From Dactylonectria macrodidyma (Eukaryota; Ascomycota; Sordariomycetes; Hypocreales; Nectriaceae), in contig JAGMUV010000029.1 of assembly GCA_020744425.1 (NCBI GenBank), positions 62,001 to 126,000 of the forward strand: a stretch of 64,000 bases of DNA, given 5' to 3'. Position 1 is the first letter of the stretch; each line of letters opens with the position of its first letter. The position numbers were made by a program, and so were the translations under genes. Shown here piece after piece: positions 42,568 through 51,786 of the stretch. A model generated the notes under the pieces. That model saw only the letters and a list, made by a program, of their open reading frames with translations, ran no database searches and was not told the DNA's origin.

Positions 42568-42942
42568 TCAGGTAACCAACTCCAGGGTCGGCACATTTAC
42601 TCTATGCCCCGAAAAGAAAGGCCCCGACCGAATGAACTTCATCACCTCCGATAGGCCGAAGTGGACGCGGGTATGAAAGACATGTGGCGTAATAAGATCG
42701 GCCAGAATGGTTGCGGGAGCCGACGCTAAAGCTGACACTAAAGTGTGGTGAAACCGAGCTTCGTCAATAGCAATTGTCCTGCAGGCCCGTCCAGTCCAGC
42801 CGTCCTGGATCACATCCGCCAAGGGAGCCGCCGCTGGCTCAACAGTCCCGCGGCCGGCGGTGAGCGTCTCTCGAGCCTGCTTGAGCTCGGCAGAGGAGAC
42901 TGAGCCGGACAGCGGGTTGACGCCCGAGAGGGTAAGTAGCAA
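42568..42942 (-). pseudogene. Unidentified coding remnant at the edge of the AT-rich island
   Basis: A 124-codon GC-rich frame with natural amino-acid use (GWTGRACRTIAIDEARFHH, VHFGLSEVMKFIRSGPFF) and no ATG at its start. It begins within about 10 bp of the switch to AT-rich repeat DNA, so its 5' part was probably removed by insertions. I do not recognise the family. Its position beside the enoyl reductase makes a former pathway gene possible; no function is assigned. Confidence 0.4.
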
Positions 42943-44174
42943 CAGGGTTGGAAATTAGTTACTATTAGTTTAATTTAGGGCTATAACTACCAAGTAAGTA
43001 GTTTAGTTAGTATAGAAACTAATACTAAAATAGTTAATTAAAGATTAAACTAATACTAGTATAGTTCTTAAGCGAGTTAGCTATCTCCAAATCTCATAAA
43101 GACGTCATTTTCAACCCCCTTTAAATATCAACATTATTGCATTAAAGAAAATAAATTTACTTAAGAATGTTTCTATTAACTCAATAATAATCTATGAGCT
43201 TTTTCAAAACTTATTGCTTCACGTTTATGGAGATATCTCAAAACTTCAGTATTAGGCATTTTTATAATTGAGGATTCGGAATAACTCTACAACTAAAGTT
43301 CAGTAGAATCTCAGAAAAGTAATACACTGTTACTGCAATACTGGTAATATAATTACCAAGTTTTACGCATATTGATATTAAAGTGCTGTTATTTGCAAGG
43401 AGATTGAAAATGGTATTTTATATAGGATTTAAAGGTAGCTATCTCGCTTATAAACCAGGTTATATAATAAATATAAAATTAAATCTTATTAATGTACATA
43501 TATAGTGAGCTAGCCAGTATAGCAAGCTGGCCACTCTCTTATTATATATTAAGTGCTCTTTTTTTTATAAATATTATTTAAAAATTAAACCTAACTAAGC
43601 TTAATTTCTACTAATATTTTATAATAAGCTTTTAGTACTTATTTTATGTTAGAGGTCACTGAGCAGTAGAAGTATAAGCTTATAGCTTATATAAGAATAT
43701 TCTTATAAAGAATAATAAAGTAAGAGGTATATGAAGATAAGAGTGTCTTATCAGAAGATAGTTTATTATAGTGTATAGTGATAGTGTATGATTCTATTGT
43801 ATGAGGAAATAAGCCCTAGGGGTAGTCCTTCTTTTATAGACAAATTGAGCCGGCAAATATGTAGTCACTAAGACATAAAATATACCATTAAGAAGCCTAA
43901 AAATTCAGCTATTCAATGGTATTATTTTTGTAATTATATGTTAAGGAAATGCCGAGATATTTTGATTTTAAATCACGGAGGAATTGAAAGCTTTAATTAT
44001 AAAGCAAAATTGCTTGATTTCAAAGCACGGACTAATATTAGGCCGACTAGCTATTATTGGTTATATAGTGTGAATAGTGTTATTAATACTGTGTTTTAGT
44101 ATATTTAAATAGAATTTTATATAGAATTTTTAAGCTTATAATAAAGCTTAAAACTTAGCTTATTAAAGGAGATA

Positions 44175-44612
44175 ACGTACTTGATAAGCATGCGTCGCAT
44201 CCAAGTATGCGTCGCATTTCCAATTTATACTTAAAACAGTACTTTTTTAAAAATTCTTTAAAAATTTAAACTAGACTTAAAATAGCTTATATTTTACATA
44301 TAGGTTTAATAAGTATATAAAAATAAGTAAAGATTTTTTTAGATTTTTAAAAGATTTTATTTATAAACTTATTTTAAAAAATCTTATTCGCACTATTTTT
44401 TTTCTTATTTATAATTTTAAAAAGCTAAATAAATTAGATAAAAATCTAATAAAAATACTACCTTATGACGTTTTTAGTTAATTACATAAAATTAATTTTC
44501 TAAAATTCCTAAGACTATATAGCCCATTTTAGAAAATTTAAAGTTTACACTTTTAAGTATACAGTATAAGTGCGTCGCATACTTGGATGCGACGCATGCT
44601 TATCAAGTACGT
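44175..44612. mobile_element. MITE 1 of the ACGTAC-TGATAAGC family, 438 bp
   Basis: Inverted ends of about 42 bp start ACGTACTTGATAAGC and hold the direct pair ATGCGTCGCA-N7-ATGCGTCGCA. TA flanks both ends (44173-44174, 44613-44614). The interior matches MITE 2 in the opposite orientation. Confidence 0.85.
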
Positions 44613-44681
44613 TATATATATTTATATATTTATTTGGGTTTAACATTTTATAAATACTGTGTAGGGGAGATGGGCAACAGA

Positions 44682-44815
44682 TGTTACGGCTTGGTTCACC
44701 GGGAACAGCGATAGACTTAAAAGAGCAGCTAGTGTGCCCAATAGTCGCCATCACAGCGATTATTAACCAATATTTTGCCCTGTGGTACAGCGGTCTAGCA
44801 CAACCGTTACACCAA
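44682..44815. repeat. Relative of the 135-bp insertion at 48483
   Basis: Shares TGTTACGGCTTGGT and TTTTGCCCTGTGGT with the element at 48483-48617. Its right end is not clear. Confidence 0.4.
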
Positions 44816-45159
44816 AAGGCAAGTGGAAGCTGTAGTGGTGGCGCGTCTTCAATAGCCCAAAAAGCTGAGATTGAAGATAATGGAAATGAATATATGAGAC
44901 AAGATAATAGAGATACCACAATAGGTATCATTTGATCAAATAATTCATGAAGGAATGCTGCATCAATAGGCCAAAAATACTACTAATTAAATAATCTGCT
45001 GATGGTAGCTAATAATAGTTGTTGATAGATCAATCTGATAACCCAAAATCCTTCTTAAAAGACCACAAGACTGACTCATCCAGCCGAGCCAATGGCCCTA
45101 GCTAAGGCGGGATATCCAAAAGGAGACAGCAGGCTGTAGGCTCTTTTCTAAATGTGAAG

Positions 45160-45508
45160 GTTATAACAGTGGAAGGTATGGTAAGAGAGGAAGGTTATTG
45201 GCGGAACTTGGCGATTGTGGGTCAAGGGATGGACCAATTAGAAAAGGATTTAAGATTTGAAAAGAGCAGAAAAATACAATCAGAAAGGTAGTTGGTTTTG
45301 ATGTGATTGGTTAAGAAATGCATGTATTGATGATGATAATCCTTTTAGACTGGCTAGAGAAAAGCCCCAGCTTTATAGAGAGATTGCTGTCTAGTCACAT
45401 GTCTAATCCAACAGGGGATTTGGACAATTTGTCATAGTAAAACCGGTATGTATGTGTTCCGAGTTTTATGACTGTTAGACGTATGTCTGATGCTTGAACT
45501 CTAACTGT
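45160..45508 (+). repeat. Long repeat E, copy 1
   Basis: Near-identical over about 350 bp to 46977-47337 and, inverted, to 48300-48795. Contains GCCCCAGCTTTATAGAGAGA and GGACAATTTGTCATAGTAAA. No ORF. Confidence 0.75.
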
Positions 45509-45568
45509 TAAATAGTGCCAAAAAGGAAGCTCATGGAAGTAGCTTGAAAGGCTAAATATTGTCATCAA

Positions 45569-45738
45569 AGATGACAGTTGCCACCTATTGCCACAGGCTT
45601 AGCAAGCAGCTTCCAGTTGATTCCACATAGCACAGAAAAGGCATATAGAGCTTGCTCTAAAACCTCAAGCAGCAAGTGGGCACACAGAAGTCACATACAA
45701 CAGATGAATACAAGAAATTCACCCCAATATTTGACAGT
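45569..45738 (+). repeat. Short element D, copy 1
   Basis: Starts near ATGACAGTTGCCACCTATTG and ends near CCCCAATATTTGACAG. Related copies lie at 45949-46131 (inverted) and 48951-49129. The ends form a short imperfect TIR (TGTCARATAT). Confidence 0.6.
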
Positions 45739-45748
45739 TATATCAGTA

Positions 45749-46357
45749 ACGTACATAATAAGCATGCCGGTCAAATAAGTATACCGGTCACTCATATTTC
45801 ATACTTTAAATTACAATTTTTAAAAAATTCTTAAAAATCCGAACTATATTTAAAATATCTAAAACTTAATATATAGGCTAACTATATAATAACTTATATA
45901 AAAACTTTTTATAAAATTTTACTTATTTTTTTTTATAAAGTTGTCAAATATTAGGGTGAAAAATTGTGTATTGTATGCTTGCCACCTATGCCTTGAGGTT
46001 TCAGGGCAAGCTTTATATACTCTTTCTCTTCTGTATAGAATCAGCTAGAAGCTGATTGCTAAGCCTCGTGGCAATAGGTGGCAATAGGTGGCAACTTTCG
46101 CCTCTGACATATCTGACAAAAGTTATTAAGAAAAAACCTATTCGCACTGTGTATCTTCTTAATTTTATAAATAATAAACTAATTAAAAATTTAAGAAAAA
46201 TACTATACTATTTTCTTTTTCTTTAAATATCTAAAAATGATTTTTTTATATTTTTAATAATTATATAGCCTGTTTTAAAAATCTGATATTATTGCTTTTA
46301 GCTGTACAGTATGAGTGTCTGGCAAGCTTGTTTGACCGGCATACTTATCATATACGT
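45749..46357. mobile_element. MITE 3 with nested element D
   Basis: Left end ACGTACATAATAAGCATGCC, right end the inverted counterpart finishing TATACGT. TA flanks (45747-45748, 46358-46359). Its paired repeat is GCCGGTCA-like rather than GCGTCGCA. Element D copy 2 sits inside. Confidence 0.75.
45949..46131 (-). repeat. Short element D, copy 2 (inverted)
   Basis: TGTCAAATATTAGGGTG at one end, CTGACATATCTGACA at the other, with AAAG on both sides as a possible duplication. Contains two tandem AATAGGTGGC units. Confidence 0.65.
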
Positions 46358-46454
46358 TAACGTATATGATAAGCGAGCGGCGCACTCTAATTTTCACCTT
46401 AAATTGTAAAATTTAAAAAATTCTTAAAAATTCAAACTGGGCTAAAAATAGCTA

Positions 46455-46892
46455 ACGTACATGATAAGCATGCGACGCATCCAAGTATGCGACGCACTTA
46501 TACTGTATACCTAAAAGTGTAAACTTTAAATTTTCTAAAATGGGCTGCATAGTCTTAGGAATTTTAGAAAATTAGTTTTAAGTAATTAACTAAAAGAGTC
46601 ATAAGTTAGTATTTTTCTTAGATTTTTAACTAATTTATTTAGCTTTTTAAAATTATAAATAAGAAAAAAAACAGTATGAATAAGATTTTTTAAAATAAGT
46701 TTATAAATAAAATCTTTTAAAAATCTAAAAAAATCTTTACTTATTTTCATATACTTATTAAACCTATATGTAAAATATAAGCTATTTTAAGTCTAGTTTA
46801 AATTTTTAAAGAAGTTTTGAAAAAGTACTGTTTTAGGTATAAATTGGAAATGCGTCGCATACTTGGATGCGTCGCATGCTTATCATATACGT
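46455..46892. mobile_element. MITE 2, 438 bp, same family as MITE 1
   Basis: Ends ACGTACATGATAAGC and GCTTATCATATACGT with TA flanks (46453-46454, 46893-46894). Length equals MITE 1 and the interior is its reverse complement with scattered changes. Confidence 0.85.
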
Positions 46893-46976
46893 TATAATAT
46901 TTAATATATATCTACTAAGTATATAATAATAATAATAAGTTTTTTTTAAATTATTAGAAAAATTTCTTATAAAGTT

Positions 46977-47530
46977 ATTGTAAAGGCTATAGCAGTGGAA
47001 GGAGTGGAAGGAGTGGAAGGTTATTGGTGGAACTCGGCGATTGTGGGTCAAGGAATTGACCAATCAGAAAAGGGATTGAAGATTCAGAAAGAGCAGGAAA
47101 AGACGATTAGAAAGGTAGTCAGTTTGAAGTGATTGGTTGAGAAATGCATGTATTGATAATGATAATCCTTCTGGACTGGCTAGAGAAAAGCCCCAGCTTT
47201 ATAGAGAGATTGCTGTCCGGTCACATGTCCAATCTAACAGGGAATTTGGACAATTTGTCATAGTAAAACCGGGTAAGACGTGTCCCGAGTTTTAGGACTG
47301 TTGGACGTATGTCTGATGCTTGAACTCTAACCTTATTGAAGGTTCTTATTATAGATGTCTTTTGTAGTTATAGTATAAGGAAGATAGGCTTTCTGAGGCA
47401 TATTATATACCATTATAAAGCTAAAAATCAGGAGATTTTGAATATGTTATTTATAGTCTTATCTGATAAGAGCTAAAGGAGATATTTCCTTATCAGTTAT
47501 ATATTTTATATATAAGGGCTTTACAGTTAT
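46977..47530 (+). repeat. Long repeat E, copy 2
   Basis: Matches copy 1 over its first 360 bp and extends to about 47530. The extension is shared with the inverted copy 3. Confidence 0.7.
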
Positions 47531-47959
47531 TTAGAAAAATCTTCTTCGCACTGTTTTTTTTCTTATTTTTAATTTTAAAAAATTAATTAAATTAACTAAA
47601 AATCTAGAAAAAATACTATCTTATGACTTTTTTAATTAAATATTTAAAATTATTTTCTTAAAAATCCTAGGGCTATATAGCCCGTTTTAGAAAATTTAAA
47701 ATTTACATTTTTAGCTGTACAGTATAATGCGCCGCTCGCTTGTCTGCGCCGCTCGCTTATCATATACGTTAGTTATTTTTAAAAATATTAAAAATATATT
47801 TAATAAAAACTTACTTTTCTAGCTAAAGAGATCAGTATAAAGAAGAATTTCTTAAAAGTTAAGTATTGCATCAGGGATTTAGGAAAATTGAAGCTTTCTG
47901 TATTTTTAGTGTAAAGTCCTTATATATAAAATAAAAAACTGATAAAGAAATATCTTCTT

Positions 47960-48154
47960 TGTGACGGGAGCGTCTGGAGTGCTGGACCCAGGGTGGGGTC
48001 GATACGTAACTAGGACGCATGGGGCAGGCCACAGGGACTATTAACGCGTCTACGCGTCTACGCGCCCGCCCGCTTTCTCTCTTTCCTCTTCATCGTAGTA
48101 TTCTCGCAATACAGTGGCATTACCTCTTGAGTTGATCTCATCTGGCCCGTGACA
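47960..48154 (-). repeat. Solo LTR, 195 bp
   Basis: TGTGACGGGAGC...GGCCCGTGACA, GC-rich inside the AT-rich island. Flanks TTCTT and TCCTT form a 4/5 match to a 5-bp duplication. Same LTR family, opposite orientation, as 57060-57645. Confidence 0.8.
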
Positions 48155-48482
48155 TCCTTCAGCTTTTATTTAATAAGAATATAAATATCATACTCAGGAT
48201 CTCTGAATTTTTAGCTTTATAATGGTATATAATATGCCTTAGAAAGCCTATCTTCCTTATACTATAATTACAAAAGACATCTATAATAAGAACCTTTAAT
48301 AAGGTTAGAGTTCAAGCATCAGACATACGTCTAACAGTCATAAAACTCGGAACACATACATACCGGTTTTACTATGACAAATTGTCCAAATCCCCTGTTG
48401 GATTAGACATGTGACTAGACAGCAATCTCTCTATAAAGCTGGGGCTTTTCTCTAGCCAGTCTAAAAGGATTATCATTATCAA

Positions 48483-48617
48483 TGTTACGGCTTGGTCCCC
48501 GTAAGCTCTATAAGGCAGCTAGTGCACCTGCTTGATTGCTACAATTGCGATCAAGGCCCAATCTTTTGCCCTGTGGTGTAACGGTCTAGGTGCCCGTTAC
48601 TGTGACTAGCCGTCACA
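48483..48617. mobile_element. 135-bp insertion with imperfect TIRs and 5-bp duplication
   Basis: TGTTACGGCTTG at the left and the inverse of TGTGACGGCTAG at the right. ATCAA flanks both sides (48478-48482, 48618-48622). It interrupts repeat E copy 3; copies 1 and 2 lack it. Confidence 0.65.
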
Positions 48618-48910
48618 ATCAATACATGCATTTCTCAACCAATCATATCAAAACCAGCTACCTTTCTGATTGTATTTTTCTGCTCTTTTCAAATCTTAAA
48701 TCCTTTTTCTAATTAGTCAATCCCTTGACCCACAATCGCCAAGTTCCGCCAATAACCTTCCTCTCTTACCATACCTTCCACTGTTATAACCTTCACAATA
48801 AGTAAGTAGCTCTCTTTAAAATTCTACATCCAAGACTATTTTTAAGTTTCTTATAAAAATTATTAATTTTTAATAAATCCCAACTAAATATTACGTATAT
48901 CTTTACTATA

Positions 48911-49513
48911 ACGTACTTGATAAGCGAGCGACGCATACAAGCGAGCGAAGCTGTCAGATACGTCAGAGGCGAAAGTTGCCACCTATTGCCACCTATTGCC
49001 ACGAGGCTTAGCAATCAGCTTCTAGCTGATTCTATACAGAAGAGAAATGGTATATAAAGCTTGCCCTAAATCCTCAAGACGTAGGGGGCGGAGAGACAAT
49101 ACAATTTTTTCACCCAAATATTTAACAGACGCACATATACTGTCCACTTAAAACCTTAAACTTTAAATTTTCTAAAATAGTTTATATAGCCCTGGGATTT
49201 TTAGGGAAATAATTTTAGATATTTAACTAAAAAGCTAACTAACTGGTCTTTTTTTTATTTTACAAAAATTTATTAATCTAATTATAAATAAAAATAGTAA
49301 AAAACCAGTGCGAAGTTTATACTGCTAGCGCTATAAGTATATATAACCCAAAAAAGTGCTTTAAAATAATGTGTATTATAGATAAGCTATGTTTAAGATT
49401 TTAGCTATTTTAAGCTTAGTTTGAATTTTTCAGAATTATTTTAAAATTGTGATTTAAAGTAAAAATCTTACTGCGTCGCTCGCTTGTATGCGTCGCTCGC
49501 TTATCAAGTACGT
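48911..49513. mobile_element. MITE 5 with nested element D in its left TIR
   Basis: ACGTACTTGATAAGCGAGCG left end, inverted copy ending at 49513, TA flanks (48909-48910, 49514-49515). The left TIR is interrupted after GCGAGCGA by element D (48951-49129) and resumes with CGCA. Confidence 0.8.
48951..49129 (+). repeat. Short element D, copy 3
   Basis: CTGTCAGATACGTCAGAGGC start, two tandem TTGCCACCTA units, end AAATATTTAACAGA. Confidence 0.65.
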
Positions 49514-49730
49514 TAGTATAGTAATAGAATAGAACTTTTCTTAAATTTTACAAAATTTTATTTAAAAAGTTATTATAGAACTTTAGTATTAAATATTCTT
49601 ATAAATAAAAACTTAAAATAACTTATTAAATAAAATCATATAAAATCCCAGAAATATATTAAACTATTACTATATTAAAGTAAAATATATAGATAATATC
49701 TTATTAAGTTTTATTAAAAATTAATAGTTT

Positions 49731-50204
49731 TTACAAGGAGGACGAAATCGGCGTTTTGTAAGGGATTTTGAAGTGGGCCACTTGCTTGCACGTTAAATGT
49801 AGCGGGGAAAACTGGTCAGAAGAGGGTTGATCGAAAGGTGGAGCGGTTGACTTAGTCTCCGCTACAAAATGTTGTACCACACCTTCTTTACTCCGTAGAG
49901 TATAACATTTCATGTGTGCAACCCATCCAAAAATCACTGTCTCAAGGTCCGCAATGTGACTGATCTATTAAGCCATGGTTGAAATCGGTGTCTCAGGAGC
50001 AGATGCCCCGACGGGTGCGACCCAGGCAGCATCACCGCGGAAGGAATGGCGCCCGCGGAGACCGATGATCCATGTATCTCGGAACATTTGGAGCCTGGCA
50101 GGAATGACTTCGGCTATTTTGTATAACATATCAGTTTTCTCTCTCCCATTACTTTTCATGTCATACAACACAAACTTCTTACTTTCTATCTTCAACATTT
50201 CGCC
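49731..50204. promoter_or_regulatory. Upstream region of the acyltransferase gene
   Basis: GC-balanced sequence resumes here. No AATGCTCCG copy is seen; one CTCCG occurs near 49892. Confidence 0.4.
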
Positions 50205-51786
50205 ATGTCGAACCCAGCCACGATCTCGGACTCACCACCACCCATCATTCGGAAATTGGGCAAGTTGTGCGTATCTTATCTACCTTGACCAGATTCTACA
50301 GCCTAATCATTTATTTAGTGAATCATTCTACGTGGCAGCGTATACGCTGGACATATACTGTGGCACTGTCATGACTTGCCACTACAGTATTCCTAGTGAC
50401 CTCCGGGGTCCGGCTTTCCATGGCAAGCTGGTGGAGCGTTGGAAACTCGCAATAGCAGAAACCATCCTTCAACACCCTCTTCTTCAAGTCGGTCTCGTCA
50501 ATGATAAATCAGGAACGCCGGCCTGGGTCCATCTAGACCATGTTGACCTGAGTCAACACATCGAGTGGCAAGTCATCAATGATCTAGAACCACACAATGA
50601 AATCTTCCAACAGACCATGAGACATCAGCTTGATACTGGGTTTCAGGACCTTGCAACTCGACCTGGTTGGCGCCTGATTGTCTTAAGACATGGCGACTTA
50701 TTGGATGCCATGTTTGTATGGAACCATTGCAACTCAGATGGGACCGGGGCTAAAATATTCCATCAAACTCTACTCAAGTCACTCAACAATTTCAAAAACA
50801 ACAATCGCCCTTGTTTGAATGATTGCATAGTCAAGACAACAACAACAATGCAAAATATCACTCCATCGCAAGAGGTTTTGGCTCCGTATCGCATTACTCC
50901 GGGCTTTGCCGTAGCTTCGCTATGGAAACTGCTCAAACCACCTTTCTTGGATCCAACCTCACGCTCGCGTGCAGATTCGGATTGGGGATCAATTCGTTCG
51001 AATCCACGCAAGACGCAGCTAAGGAGTCTAAGCATCGACAACAGCACTCTCCAAAATGTTCTTTCCACTTGCCGAGCTCACAGCACGACTTTGACGGGTC
51101 TTTTGCACGGGATTGCTCTCTTATCACTTGCTCCTCAGCTCCCGGTGGAATGGTCAGCGACACTGACAGGCGAGACTGCTCTTGATATAAGACGGTTTAT
51201 TACACCTGGTCCATCGGGATGCGCTTGGTCCGACCCTACCCAACTGCTTGGGAACTTTTTGAGCAAAATGGAGCATGAGTTTAAAAATAGCTTGCTGAAA
51301 AAGATAGCAGAGCTAAGGAAGACCGATTCGTCTGATGCTCTTGAAGAGGTGCTTTGGTCAGTCTCCGCGACTGTACGGCAACAAATCGAGGGAAAACTGA
51401 ATATGGGGCTGAACAATGATGTTGTTGGCTTAACATGGCTTATTCCGGATTGGCGAATGTATATGAAACACCAGATGAAGAATCCAAGGGCTTCCTTATG
51501 GTGTGTCACGAATTTGGGTGTTATTGACGGAGATTCTGGGACTCCAAGTCCTCGTGAAAGTTCGTCGGGCGATACTTGGTCTATTCAGAGAAGTACCTTC
51601 GCAGTAAGTGCCCATGTACTTTCAGCACTGTTCAACATCGCCATAGTCTCTGCTAAGGGTGGCGATTTATGTATCGAGGTTTCCTGGCAAGATCAGATTG
51701 TCGAGACTAGGGTTGGAGAACAACTCGGTGCTGATATTGAGGGTTGGCTGGGCCGGATAGGGTCAAAAGTGTATGTCAAGGAATGA
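50205..51786 (+). CDS. BAHD/condensation-like acyltransferase (alcohol acetyltransferase type)
   Basis: The longest frame opens at 49975, but I prefer the ATG at 50205 (MSNPATISDSPP), spliced by a 52-bp intron (50267-50318; GTGCGT, branch CCTAATC, TTTAG) into the main frame. This gives 509 residues and a family-like start (IIRKLGKFESFYVAAYTL). The catalytic HxxxD motif is present as WNHCNSDGTG (His157, Asp161). The C-terminal region is typical of condensation-superfamily acyltransferases. It would transfer an acyl group from CoA to a hydroxyl or amine of the pathway product; the substrate is unknown. It lies between the AT-rich island and the regulator gene. Confidence 0.8.

Larger units (their letters stand above)
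46360..47769. mobile_element. MITE 4, interrupted by MITE 2 and repeat E
   Basis: Left end ACGTATATGATAAGC starts on the TA (46358-46359) shared with the end of MITE 3. Right end TATCATATACGT finishes at 47769 and is followed by TA. Its paired repeat is GCGAGCGGCGCA. Confidence 0.7.
47905..48795 (-). repeat. Long repeat E, copy 3 (inverted), interrupted by a solo LTR and a 135-bp element
   Basis: Reverse complement of copy 2 from the extension near 47915 to the ATAACCTTCAC end near 48795. It is split at 47960 by an LTR and at 48483 by a small element. With copy 2 it forms a long inverted repeat around about 0.4 kb. Confidence 0.7.
42943..49730. other. AT-rich island of RIP-mutated nested small elements
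   Basis: About 6.8 kb of very AT-rich DNA without plausible genes, bounded sharply by GC-balanced sequence on both sides. It holds at least five TA-flanked inverted-repeat elements, three copies of a short TGCCACC-rich element, three copies of a longer repeat and a solo LTR. The composition and loss of coding capacity suggest RIP. Confidence 0.85.

Noticed and set aside
48483..48617. tRNA-like or SINE-like look (TGGTGTAACGGTCTAG)
   Set aside because: No convincing A and B boxes with a foldable tRNA; terminal inverted repeats fit a DNA element better.
48951..49000. Regular TTGCCACCTA repeats suggesting a CRISPR-like array
   Set aside because: Only two or three adjacent units, no spacers, fungal context; part of element D.
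49975..50204. Upstream ATG of the acyltransferase ORF
   Set aside because: Gives a 77-residue N-terminus unlike the family and requires reading through an intron with good donor, branch and acceptor.
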